Below, in pieces: positions 9,020 to 17,120 of a stretch of 29,480 bases of DNA (positions within the stretch are counted from its first letter, which is position 1; each line of letters begins with the position of its first letter). The notes under the pieces are model-generated. The model made no database searches, had not been told where the DNA came from, and saw nothing but the letters and a program-made list of their open reading frames with translations. A program made the translations under genes and the position numbers. Source of the stretch: JADHOX01 sp038120515 (GTDB lineage Bacteria > Pseudomonadota > Alphaproteobacteria > Rickettsiales > JABIRX01); contig JAYOLW010000019.1 of assembly GCA_038120515.1 (NCBI GenBank), positions 1-29,480 on the forward strand, given 5' to 3'.

Positions 9020-9889
9020 ATGGTTAACCTAAATATTACAAAAATAAATAGTAAATATTCATCTGGTTTATATTTAGTATCATCACCTATAGGAAACATC
9101 AACGATATTACCAATAGGGCGCTTGAAATTATTAAAGAATCTGATTGTATTTTTTGTGAAAATCCAATTATTACATTAAAGCTTCTTAAGCATTATCAAA
9201 TAGAAAAGAAATTGTTTAAATATTTTGATCATTCAAATTCTATAAAAAGAAATGAAATTATTGATCACATAAAACAAGACAAATTGGTAGTTTATATTAG
9301 CGACTCTGGAACTCCTACTATTTCTGATCCAGGATTTAAACTAGTTAAACAATGTAGGAATGAAAACCTTAACGTTTTCTCTATTCCTGGACCATGCAGC
9401 GCAATTGCAGCGTTATCTTGTTCTGGTTTAATAACAGACAAGTTTTATTTTGCTGGATTTCTTGCCAGAACATCCTCTAAGAGGTCAGATGATTTAAATA
9501 AATTAAAACATATTCATGGATCTTTAATTTTTTTTGAATCTCCAAACAGATTGTTAGATTTTTTAGCTGATGCAAAATCTCATTTTACCGATTGTGATTT
9601 TGTAATAGTAAAAGAAATAACCAAAAAGTTTGAAACAGTTAAAAAATACAATTTTAATTCCTTTAAACCTGAGGATATTGATTTTCAAATTAAAGGAGAA
9701 TTTATAATTATAATTGAAAACATTATAAAAAATAACTTTGAACAACAAAAATTAATTGATTTTATCGAATTGAGCAAAGAAGAATTATCAAACAAGACAA
9801 TTACCAATTTAGCAAAAAAAATATTTAATTTACCTAAAAAGGATATATATAAGATTGTTTTGGAGCAAAATAATGTCCAGGATATCTAA
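9020..9889 (+). CDS. rsmI: 16S rRNA (cytidine1402-2'-O)-methyltransferase
   Basis: SAM-dependent methyltransferase of the tetrapyrrole-methylase fold that 2'-O-methylates C1402 of 16S rRNA in the ribosomal P site. Landmarks in order: GLYLVSSPIGNINDITNRAL near the N-terminus, SDSGTPTISDPGFKLV, IPGPCSAIAALSCSGL, and FFESPNRLLDFL followed by KEITKKFE. At 289 residues the length is normal. One departure: the usually strict EDTR after the second strand reads CENPIITLKLL, so Asp-Thr-Arg is replaced by Asn-Pro-Ile. The gene starts 25 bases from the divergent LpoA-like gene, and its 3' end overlaps the PBP1A start by 17 bases. TATAAT at 8968-8973 is a possible -10 box, but I find no convincing -35 box. 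Confidence 0.92.
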   Translation: MVNLNITKINSKYSSGLYLVSSPIGNINDITNRALEIIKESDCIFCENPIITLKLLKHYQIEKKLFKYFDHSNSIKRNEIIDHIKQDKLVVYISDSGTPTISDPGFKLVKQCRNENLNVFSIPGPCSAIAALSCSGLITDKFYFAGFLARTSSKRSDDLNKLKHIHGSLIFFESPNRLLDFLADAKSHFTDCDFVIVKEITKKFETVKKYNFNSFKPEDIDFQIKGEFIIIIENIIKNNFEQQKLIDFIELSKEELSNKTITNLAKKIFNLPKKDIYKIVLEQNNVQDI

Positions 9890-12455
9890 ATCTGCATTTA
9901 AAATTTTTATCTATCTATCAGCTTGTGTAGCAATTATTGCAGCATTAATTTTATTCCTTTTTCTTAGCGAAGTACCAGACTACAAAAAACTTGTAGATTA
10001 TCAACCCATTCAAATGTCTCGTCTATATTCTTCAGACGGGTATTTAATCGACGAATATGCTAAAGAAAAAAGACTTTATGTACCTTTATCATCAATCCCA
10101 AAACATGTTATAGATGCCTTCCTTTCTGCTGAAGATAGTAACTTTTATAATCATCATGGGATTGATCCAGTCCCAATTTTAAGAGCCATTTATCAAAATA
10201 TATTTCGGGTCAGTCAAGGTAAAAATATTATTGGAGCCTCAACTATCACTCAGCAAGTTGTGAAAAATATATTACTTACTAAAGAACGAACTTTATCTAG
10301 AAAGATAAAAGAGGCAATTCTTGCTATTCAAATTTCTAAAGTAATGTCTAAGGATAAAATTCTAGAGTTATATCTAAATGAAATATATTTGGGATATCGT
10401 TCATACGGAGTTGCAGCAGCGGCAATAAACTATTTTGGTAAGTCTTTAAACCAACTAACAATTGATGAGGCAGCTTTTCTTGCAACTTTACCAAAAGCAC
10501 CAACTTCACTTGATCCACGAAAAAATTACTCAAAAGTATTAACAAGAAGAAATTGGGTTCTATCTAGAATGGAGCAAGATGGAGCTATCTCAAAAGTTGA
10601 ATATGAAACATCAATCATAAAACCTATTTTAGTTGTTGATTTTGTTGAACAAAATACAGTTCAAGCTGGAGCTTTCTCCGAAGAAATCAGAAAACAATCT
10701 GAAGAAATTCTTGGTTCAAATAAAATTTTCACTGATGGATTATTTATTCAAGGCACTTTGGACTCATATTTTCAAAACTCAGCTAGAGAATCACTGCAAT
10801 GGGGGTTGCAAAAATATGATACTAGAAGAGGGTATAGAGGCCCTTACAAAAAAATTTCTTTAACTGAAGAAACTGATACTGTTATCGAAAATGCAGATTT
10901 AATAACAGATACAAGTATTAATAATGATTCAATCTCGGATTTTATTAATTCTTTAAATGAAAAAAATGAAATAAACGAAATAACTGATAAATTTGATGAT
11001 AAGTCTGAACCAAAAGAAATCTGGGCTGAGCAACTAAAAGAATTAAAAAAACCTAATGAAATGAAATGGCAAGACTGGCATTTTGCAGTTGTTTTAGAAA
11101 CAGAAATTCAAGAAACTATAATTGGACTAGAAGACGAAACTAAAGGAATAATTAGAACAAAAGACATTGCCTGGGCCAGATCGGTAATTAGAACTGAAGA
11201 TCTAGAAGATGGAGGCTATAAAGATGAATGGAGCAAAGAAATTTCTGATTCTAGTCAAGTATTTAAACCAGGAGATGTGATAATTGTCCAAAAAAGTAAA
11301 AATTATCCTGATAGGTATTATTTAAGACAAATTCCCGAAATCAATGGAGCTATGGTTGTAATGAATGTCCATGATGGAAGAGTACTTGCAATGGTTGGAG
11401 GATACAATGACTCAAAAACAGAATTTAACAGAGCTACTCAGGCATATCGTCAGCCTGGATCAATAGTCAAACCATTTACATATCTTGCTGCTTTAGAAAA
11501 AAACTTCATGCCAAATAATATTATTGTCGATGATGAAGTAAGAATGAAAAAAGAAGATGGAACGAGCTGGATTCCAAAAAATTATTCTGGAAAATTCTAT
11601 GGTCCCACTACAATGAGAATAGGGTTGGAGAAATCAAGAAATGTAGTAACAGTAAGATTAGCTGAAATGATTGGCCTTGATAGAATTGCAAGCTTGATGG
11701 AAAGACTTGATGTTGTTGATAATCCTGCAAAAAATTTCTCAATGGTACTTGGAGCATCTGAAAGTAATTTATTAAAAATCACATCTGGCTACGCAATGAT
11801 AGCAAATGGAGGAAAAAAAATAACTCCCCAATTTATAGAAAAAATTCAGGATAAGAATGGTAACAATATTTTTAAAATGGATGATTACGAATGTAACTCT
11901 TGTAATTATGAACCATATTCTAACGATTTGGATATTAATATTCCAAATTTCGAAAAACCATTTGAACAAATAATTGACGAAAGATCATCATATCAAATGA
12001 TTTCATTACTAGAAGGGGTTGTAAAAAGGGGGACTGGATGGCGCGCAAAGTCACTTGGAAAACCTATTGGTGGAAAAACTGGAACAACTAATGATAGCTA
12101 TGATGCATGGTTTATAGGCTTCTCGTCAGATATAGTTGTTGGTGTATGGGTTGGCTATGATTCTCCAAGATCCCTTGGTGATCATGAAACAGGATCATCA
12201 GTTACTCTTCCTATTTTTGTTGATGCAATGAAAAAAATGCTTAATGACGAAAATGCTAGAGCATTTAAAATTCCAGAAAATATAAAATTTGCCAAAATAG
12301 ATAGATTAACTGGACAAAAACCAACACATAATACAAATAAACAAGATATAATTTTTGAAAGTTTTAAATCTGAAAATTACGAAAAATTTCAAAATTCAAA
12401 TGAAACATATAATGGTGAATCTACAAAAAATAATTATGAAACAAGTATTTACTAA
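9873..12455 (+). CDS. mrcA: Penicillin-binding protein 1A (bifunctional glycosyltransferase/transpeptidase)
   Basis: Class A PBP that polymerises and cross-links peptidoglycan. I chose the ATG at 9873, which has GGAG at 9862-9865; an upstream in-frame TTG at 9855 is less likely. The 860 residues comprise a cytoplasmic tail, one membrane helix (about 13-33), a GT51 domain with the catalytic AEDSNFYNHHG (Glu87) and GASTITQQVVKN, an intermediate domain, and the transpeptidase with Ser530-x-x-Lys533 (RQPGSIVKPF), SRN (588-590) and KTGTT (Lys735). The PBP1A-type block GYRGPY (320-325) is followed by an extra acidic, Asn/Asp/Glu-rich stretch to about residue 383, where WAEQLKEL resumes the family pattern. 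The gene overlaps rsmI at its start and proA at its end, so the three are probably co-transcribed. Confidence 0.93.
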   Translation: MSRISKSAFKIFIYLSACVAIIAALILFLFLSEVPDYKKLVDYQPIQMSRLYSSDGYLIDEYAKEKRLYVPLSSIPKHVIDAFLSAEDSNFYNHHGIDPVPILRAIYQNIFRVSQGKNIIGASTITQQVVKNILLTKERTLSRKIKEAILAIQISKVMSKDKILELYLNEIYLGYRSYGVAAAAINYFGKSLNQLTIDEAAFLATLPKAPTSLDPRKNYSKVLTRRNWVLSRMEQDGAISKVEYETSIIKPILVVDFVEQNTVQAGAFSEEIRKQSEEILGSNKIFTDGLFIQGTLDSYFQNSARESLQWGLQKYDTRRGYRGPYKKISLTEETDTVIENADLITDTSINNDSISDFINSLNEKNEINEITDKFDDKSEPKEIWAEQLKELKKPNEMKWQDWHFAVVLETEIQETIIGLEDETKGIIRTKDIAWARSVIRTEDLEDGGYKDEWSKEISDSSQVFKPGDVIIVQKSKNYPDRYYLRQIPEINGAMVVMNVHDGRVLAMVGGYNDSKTEFNRATQAYRQPGSIVKPFTYLAALEKNFMPNNIIVDDEVRMKKEDGTSWIPKNYSGKFYGPTTMRIGLEKSRNVVTVRLAEMIGLDRIASLMERLDVVDNPAKNFSMVLGASESNLLKITSGYAMIANGGKKITPQFIEKIQDKNGNNIFKMDDYECNSCNYEPYSNDLDINIPNFEKPFEQIIDERSSYQMISLLEGVVKRGTGWRAKSLGKPIGGKTGTTNDSYDAWFIGFSSDIVVGVWVGYDSPRSLGDHETGSSVTLPIFVDAMKKMLNDENARAFKIPENIKFAKIDRLTGQKPTHNTNKQDIIFESFKSENYEKFQNSNETYNGESTKNNYETSIY

Positions 12456-13719
12456 TAGTCAGGAAAAAGAGAACTTCTTGTTAATAGAAGAAATCTGCAA
12501 AAAGTCGAAACAGGCATCTTTTGAACTTAGCTCAGCTTCTAGTAAAATCAAAAACAAAGTATTAGAAATAGCAGCAAAGTTAATTAATGAAAACTCAGAT
12601 AAAATAATATCTGCAAACCAAACAGATATTAAGTTAGCTTTAAAAAAAGATCTATCAGAAGCTATGATAGATAGATTAAAACTAGACAAAAGTAGAATTA
12701 AAGCAATGTCTGATGCTATTTTAGCGATAAGAGAATTACCAGATCCAGTTGGCAAAACAATATGGGATAATAAACGACCTAATGGCTTAGAAATTAAAAG
12801 AGTAACTGTGCCTTTAGGTTTACTAGCTGTTATTTACGAGTCTAGGCCAAATGTAACAGCAGATGCTTTTTCACTTTGTCTAAAATCTGGTAATGCAGTA
12901 ATTTTAAAACCTGGATCTGAAAGTTTTGAAACCTCAAAAGTAATTTTTGAGTTATTACAGCAAGCACTTCACGATGCTGGACTATCAAAAGACATTGTTG
13001 CTATTGTACCTAGTAAATCACGTGAGATGGTTGAACAGCTACTAAAAATGGACAAATATATTGATGTTGTTGTACCAAGAGGTGGAAAAAACTTAATTAA
13101 GAAAATATCTGAGGCCAGCAAAATTCCTGTTTTCAAGCATCTTGATGGTAACTGCCATACTTATATTCATAAATCATCTGAAATTGAGGTGGCCAAAACT
13201 GTATTATATAATGCTAAACTAAGGAGAACTGGAATTTGCGGTGCTACTGAATCAGTTTTAATTGATTCAGAAATATTAGATAAATGTCCTGAAATTTTTG
13301 CAGAACTTCATAATCAAGGTTGTGAAATTAGAGGCGATGAAAAAATTTGCCAATATCTGAATTACGCAATTGCGGCAACTCCAATTGATTATAGTACTGA
13401 ATATTTAGATAAAATTATTTCCGTAAAAACCGTTAACAATATTACTGAAGCAATTAATCACATAAATAAACATGGCTCTGCTCATACAGATTCCATTATA
13501 GCTTCTGATGCAAAAGCATGTGAGGAATTTTTAAATAATGTTGATTCAGCAATCGTTATGGTTAATTGCTCAACACAATTTGCTGATGGCGGTGAATTTG
13601 GTCTCGGTGCTGAAATAGGAATTGCTACTGGAAAGCTTCATGCCAGAGGTCCTGTAGGACTTGAACAATTAGTAACATACAAATACCATGTTATTGGTAA
13701 CGGACAAATAAGAAGTTGA
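12436..13719 (+). CDS. proA: Gamma-glutamyl phosphate reductase
   Basis: NADPH-dependent reductase converting gamma-glutamyl phosphate to glutamate semialdehyde, the second step of proline synthesis. It belongs to the aldehyde dehydrogenase superfamily. Recognisable blocks: RVTVPLGLLAVIYESRPNVT, LCLKSGNAVILKPGSES, MDKYIDVVVPRGGK, the catalytic-cysteine region RRTGICGATESVLID, and the C-terminal FADGGEFGLGAEIGIATGKLHARGP split across conserved positions. I start it at the ATG at 12436 (427 residues); a longer reading from 12355 would run 100 bases inside the PBP1A gene and adds a non-homologous Lys/Ile-rich tail. A TTG at 12478, preceded by AGGAAAAAGAG, would give 413 residues, close to the E. 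coli 417, and is a real alternative. No proB is in the window. Confidence 0.93.
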   Translation: MKQVFTNSQEKENFLLIEEICKKSKQASFELSSASSKIKNKVLEIAAKLINENSDKIISANQTDIKLALKKDLSEAMIDRLKLDKSRIKAMSDAILAIRELPDPVGKTIWDNKRPNGLEIKRVTVPLGLLAVIYESRPNVTADAFSLCLKSGNAVILKPGSESFETSKVIFELLQQALHDAGLSKDIVAIVPSKSREMVEQLLKMDKYIDVVVPRGGKNLIKKISEASKIPVFKHLDGNCHTYIHKSSEIEVAKTVLYNAKLRRTGICGATESVLIDSEILDKCPEIFAELHNQGCEIRGDEKICQYLNYAIAATPIDYSTEYLDKIISVKTVNNITEAINHINKHGSAHTDSIIASDAKACEEFLNNVDSAIVMVNCSTQFADGGEFGLGAEIGIATGKLHARGPVGLEQLVTYKYHVIGNGQIRS

Positions 13720-13723
13720 GACA

Positions 13724-14083
13724 ATGCCACATTTTATTTTAAAACATAGTGATTCAGTAATTGACAAAAATATTAATTATAAAAAATTATTTACCGAAAT
13801 ATCAGATATTATTAAAGATGATGAATTTTGCGATCCTAAATCAATAAAATGCTATTTAATGAATCCTATTTATACATATCTTCCAGCAAAAGAAATGTTT
13901 ATTCATTGCGATTTGTTGATTTTAAAACGTGATAATTTAGAAATAATTAACAATAAAGTTAAGCAAATATCTAAAACAATAAAAAAGCATTTTGTTGAAA
14001 GCTTCAATCAGGATAATGAAATCCTTTCAATTGAAGTTAGACATATGAATAAAGATGATTATCACAAAGGAAAAATTAACTAG
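13724..14083 (+). CDS. 5-carboxymethyl-2-hydroxymuconate isomerase family protein
   Basis: A 119-residue member of the CHMI (HpaF-like) tautomerase group. It begins MPHFILKHSDSV, matching the E. coli HpaF opening MPHFIVECSDN, so Pro2 would become the N-terminal catalytic proline after Met removal. The C-terminus has SIEVRHMNKDDYH, where HpaF has its conserved Glu-rich strand. The rest is weakly conserved. No other aromatic-degradation gene is nearby, so the homoprotocatechuate role of HpaF should not be assumed. It starts five bases after the proA stop, with GAG before the start, and is probably translated from the same message. The bidirectional hairpin at 14117-14138 lies just past its end. 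Confidence 0.75.
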   Translation: MPHFILKHSDSVIDKNINYKKLFTEISDIIKDDEFCDPKSIKCYLMNPIYTYLPAKEMFIHCDLLILKRDNLEIINNKVKQISKTIKKHFVESFNQDNEILSIEVRHMNKDDYHKGKIN

Positions 14084-14105
14084 AAATTAGATCAAATCTA
14101 AATGA

Positions 14106-14138
14106 AGTTAAAAAAGCAGGAGAATTACAATTCTCCTG
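14106..14138 (-). terminator. Rho-independent terminator of the XRE regulator gene, overlapping its stop codon
   Basis: Perfect 10-base inverted repeat CAGGAGAATT (14117-14126) / AATTCTCCTG (14129-14138) with only two bases between arms, so the real loop is about four to six bases. On the minus strand the stem is followed by GC and then six T (complement of 14110-14115). The TAA stop (14127-14125) lies in the loop, and the final codons form the 5' arm. Read on the plus strand the stem is followed by only TTTC, so it may also weakly end the converging CHMI-family transcript. Confidence 0.8.
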
Positions 14139-14484
14139 TTTCAGAAACTGATGAAATTAACATAAGAAGTCTTTTCTTAAGCTCAGGGTTTTTAATGTTT
14201 GAGAAAGAATTAATTAAATCAATTGAAACTTTATCATCTTTAAGAACTGTTTCAGATACGCTATTTTCAGAATAGCCTTCAAAGAAAAAACTAACAGAAG
14301 TATTAAGTGATTGAGCAATTTGATATAACATGCTTGCACTAATTCTATTTTCACCTTTTTCATATTTTTGTATTTGTTGAAATGTAATTTCAACTTTCTC
14401 AGCAAGATCAGACTGAGTTAAACCAAGAACTTTTCTTTTAAATCGAACTCGTTGACCAACATATACATCAATAGGATGAAACAT
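14125..14484 (-). CDS. XRE-family transcriptional regulator, PraR-like
   Basis: A 119-residue DNA-binding protein with a Cro/CI-type helix-turn-helix over about residues 8-65: VGQRVRFKRKVLGLTQSDLA, then TFQQIQKYEKGENRISAS and LNTSVSFFFEG. This pattern (FQQ(I/V)QKYEKG.NRI.AS ... SFFFEG) is the common alphaproteobacterial small XRE regulator to which rhizobial PraR belongs. The remaining 50 residues are a variable tail with a short helix (KNPELKKRLLMLISSV). It is a single-gene unit: a consensus promoter with an operator-like repeat lies immediately upstream, and a hairpin terminator overlaps its stop. I infer that it represses itself. Its other targets are unknown. Confidence 0.88.
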   Translation of the reverse strand: MFHPIDVYVGQRVRFKRKVLGLTQSDLAEKVEITFQQIQKYEKGENRISASMLYQIAQSLNTSVSFFFEGYSENSVSETVLKDDKVSIDLINSFSNIKNPELKKRLLMLISSVSETGEL

Positions 14485-14516
14485 AAAAATTACCCGTTAA
14501 AATTTATTTTCGCAGT

Positions 14517-14545
14517 ATTATAGACACATAGTTGACACATGTCAA
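14517..14545 (-). promoter_or_regulatory. Consensus sigma-70 promoter of the XRE regulator gene
   Basis: On the minus strand, TTGACA (14545-14540) and TATAAT (14522-14517) are both perfect consensus hexamers with the optimal 17-base spacer. The start codon at 14484 is 32 bases beyond the -10 box. GGG, nine bases before the ATG, may act as a weak ribosome-binding site. Confidence 0.85.
14523..14545 (-). promoter_or_regulatory. Operator-like repeats within the XRE gene promoter
   Basis: TTGACA (14532-14537) and TGTCAA (14540-14545) form a 6-base inverted repeat with a two-base centre, covering the -35 box. GACACAT occurs twice in direct orientation at 14523-14529 and 14534-14540, exactly 11 bases apart, about one helical turn. 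This fills the -35 box and spacer of the promoter and fits a dimeric XRE repressor binding a full site plus a half site. Autoregulation is inferred. Confidence 0.6.
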
Positions 14546-14553
14546 AAGAAAAC

Positions 14554-15843
14554 TTACCATTTTTTAGAAAATTTTTGTCTTAAAATTATTGCCACTAGAT
14601 TTATAAGGAAAAGAAAAATTATTAAACACAAAATTGCAGCAGATGTTTTCTCAACAAAGCCAATTTCAGGTTTATCCGACCATAGATATACCTGAACAGG
14701 TAAAACTGTAGTAGGGCTTTTAATATCAGTAGGAGCACTAGTTATAAAGGCTACCATGCCAACCATTAAAAGTGGAGCAGTCTCACCAAGAGCTCTAGCA
14801 ATAGCAAGTATTGTGCCAGTAAAAATACCCGGCAAGGCTAAAGGAAATACATAATGAAACACTACCTGAAATGGAGAAGCACCCAAAGCCAATGCACCAT
14901 CTCTAATTGATTTTGGTATTGCTCTTATACTATTTCTAGATGCTATTATAATTGTTGGTAACACAAGTAATGAAAGAGTTAGTCCACCTACAAGAGCTGA
15001 AGATCTTGGCATACCAAAAAAATTTATAAATACTGACAAACCTAATAATCCAAAAATCACAGATGGAATACCTGCCAAATTATTTATATTAATTTCAATT
15101 ATATCAGTAAGTTTGTTTTTAGGAGCAAATTCTTCAAGGTAAATTGCACTTAAAATTCCAAGAGGAAAAGACATTAGCATAAACACAAACATCAAAAACA
15201 ATGATCCAATTAATGAAGTATAAATTCCCGCATTCTCTGGTCTAGTTGAATCACCAAGGGAAAAAAACTCCCAATTAACAAAAGTTTTTATTGCATTTTC
15301 AGCTATTAATTGATCAATCCAGCTTTTCTCCAACTCTGAGATTACTACACTGTCAATTTCGATATTTCCTTTAAAATATTGATCAATTTTAGATGATACC
15401 TTAAACCATATATCAACAGTTTTTCCAATTTTATTAGGATTATTAGTAATATATTCCGAAATCTCACTTTTACTACTTTCAGAAATGATAAAATATAAAG
15501 CAGCTTTTTCTTTTCTGGTTTTGGCGCCTTGTAACTTTTCATTAAGACTTTGCTTTAAAATTGTGTTTGCTCTTACATTTTTAACTCGAGTAATGCCATC
15601 AATCTCTTCTGTTGAAATGTATTTAGGATTTAAATTAACTGGCAAAATCATTTTTGTTACGAAAAAAGCCGAATATGCTTTAAAAGATATAGCTGACAAA
15701 AGAATCGCTAAAAAAACAAATGCTAAAATTATTGACGATATGCCAATATTTTGAAACTTCTTTTCAGACTTGTATCTTTTTCTAAGATGCTTTTGATAAG
15801 CAGCAGTTTTGTATACTTTATCAAACGAAAGCTGTTTACTCAT
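14554..15843 (-). CDS. pstA: Phosphate ABC transporter permease PstA
   Basis: Inner-membrane permease subunit of the high-affinity phosphate importer. The 429 residues include a cytoplasmic N-terminus, one membrane helix (about 32-55), a periplasmic domain of about 150 residues of the sort found in alphaproteobacterial PstA (DUF3333-like), then the ABC permease core from about 210. The core carries the EAA loop DGALALGASPFQVVFHYVFP and the PstA-like ALGETAPLLMVGM. Its start overlaps the end of pstC by eight bases, so the two are translationally coupled. pstB, phoU and a canonical pstS are not seen in the window. Confidence 0.92.
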   Translation of the reverse strand: MSKQLSFDKVYKTAAYQKHLRKRYKSEKKFQNIGISSIILAFVFLAILLSAISFKAYSAFFVTKMILPVNLNPKYISTEEIDGITRVKNVRANTILKQSLNEKLQGAKTRKEKAALYFIISESSKSEISEYITNNPNKIGKTVDIWFKVSSKIDQYFKGNIEIDSVVISELEKSWIDQLIAENAIKTFVNWEFFSLGDSTRPENAGIYTSLIGSLFLMFVFMLMSFPLGILSAIYLEEFAPKNKLTDIIEININNLAGIPSVIFGLLGLSVFINFFGMPRSSALVGGLTLSLLVLPTIIIASRNSIRAIPKSIRDGALALGASPFQVVFHYVFPLALPGIFTGTILAIARALGETAPLLMVGMVAFITSAPTDIKSPTTVLPVQVYLWSDKPEIGFVEKTSAAILCLIIFLFLINLVAIILRQKFSKKW

Positions 15844-17026
15844 ATTTTTCTCGATATTTCTTTGTGATCAATAATGCGATAACATTTAAAATTAACGTTA
15901 AAGCAAATAAAGTTATTCCAAGCGCAAACGCAGACAATGTCTTAACAGAATCAAATTCTTGATCACCAACAAGTAATGTAACAATTTGTGCCGTAGCAGT
16001 TGTAACAGATTCTAGAGGATTAATTGTAAGATTGGCTGTAAGACCTGCCGCCATTACCACTATCATTGTCTCACCAATAGCTCTAGATACCGCCAAAATA
16101 AAAGCACCAATAATTCCAGGTAAAGCAGCTGGAACTACAACTTTTTTTACAGTTTCAGATTTAGTGGCACCAAGACCAGTAGATGCAGTCCTAAGAGCTT
16201 CTGGCACAGATCTAATTACATCATCTGAAAGAGATAAGATAAAAGGAATTATCATAATTCCCATAACAGAACCTGCAGCTAATGCACTTTCTGACGAAGC
16301 TTCAATTCCAAATATTGCAAAAAAATCTTTTATTTTAGGAGCAAAAATAAATGCTGCAAAATAACCATAAACAACTGTTGGAATTCCAGCCAAAATTTCT
16401 AACAAGGGTTTAGCATATTTTCTAAAATTTTCAGTTGCGTATTCAGCCAAATAAATTGCAGAAATCAATCCAATTGGAGCTGATATTAACATCGCAATAA
16501 ATGTAATTAGCAATGTACCAGTTATAATTGGAACTATACCAAAACTACCAATAGTATCATATTCGCCTGGAATTAAAGCCGATTGTGGTGACCATTTTGT
16601 ACCAAATATAAAATCAAAGAATGAGATTGATTCAAAAAAATGAGCAGCTTGAAAAACCATTGAAAGAACAATAGCTATTGTAATTGAAATAGAAATTAAA
16701 GAAGCAAACTTTAAAGTAATTGATAGAATAGATTCAAAATGTTTTCTTGAATTAAATTCTATACCAATAAATCTTTTCGCCAGTAAAATTACAATTAAAG
16801 AAATTGCTAATGAAATGAAAAAAAACTTATTAAAGGTGAAGACATTTATCCATAAAGAAAATATCAAAAAAACTAGATTTATGATCAAAATCCAACTGGC
16901 AACACATAAGCCATAAAAAGATGGCAAATATTCTAGATTTTTGACAGAGCCAGCTTGTTTTACAATATATCTTTTAAAATAAAAAAAAGCAGAAGATATA
17001 GTTATAAGGATAAATAGTAAAATCAT
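15836..17026 (-). CDS. pstC: Phosphate ABC transporter permease PstC
   Basis: Partner permease of PstA. The 396-residue protein has an N-terminal extension of membrane helices (about 1-95) typical of long alphaproteobacterial PstC, then the ABC permease core: GTLLITFIAMLISAPIGLIS, LEILAGIPTVVYGYFAAF, the EAA loop EALRTASTGLGATKSETVKK and ALPGIIGAFILAVSRAIGET. It lies 94 bases downstream of the small membrane protein gene. I looked in that gap for a Pho box (paired CTGTCAT-like repeats) and see none. Confidence 0.92.
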   Translation of the reverse strand: MILLFILITISSAFFYFKRYIVKQAGSVKNLEYLPSFYGLCVASWILIINLVFLIFSLWINVFTFNKFFFISLAISLIVILLAKRFIGIEFNSRKHFESILSITLKFASLISISITIAIVLSMVFQAAHFFESISFFDFIFGTKWSPQSALIPGEYDTIGSFGIVPIITGTLLITFIAMLISAPIGLISAIYLAEYATENFRKYAKPLLEILAGIPTVVYGYFAAFIFAPKIKDFFAIFGIEASSESALAAGSVMGIMIIPFILSLSDDVIRSVPEALRTASTGLGATKSETVKKVVVPAALPGIIGAFILAVSRAIGETMIVVMAAGLTANLTINPLESVTTATAQIVTLLVGDQEFDSVKTLSAFALGITLFALTLILNVIALLITKKYREKYE

Positions 17027-17120
17027 TAAAACTTAAATTTTTATTACTTATTTCTGAGACGCTTGCTAAACTTTTTGATGCAAAATGCAAGTTTTTATAA
17101 GTTTAATTTTTTATTTATTT

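Noticed and set aside
12355..12435. N-terminal extension of proA by 27 codons
   Set aside because: It lies wholly inside the PBP1A gene, is Lys/Ile-rich and does not match the ProA family start.
12459..12755. 98-codon minus-strand ORF opposite proA
   Set aside because: It is antisense to conserved ProA coding sequence and looks like a by-product of biased codon use.
17027..17120. Possible terminator or Pho box upstream of pstC
   Set aside because: Only loose AAACTT/AAGTTT and CTTGC/GCAAG pairings with long loops are present, and there are no paired CTGTCAT-like repeats.
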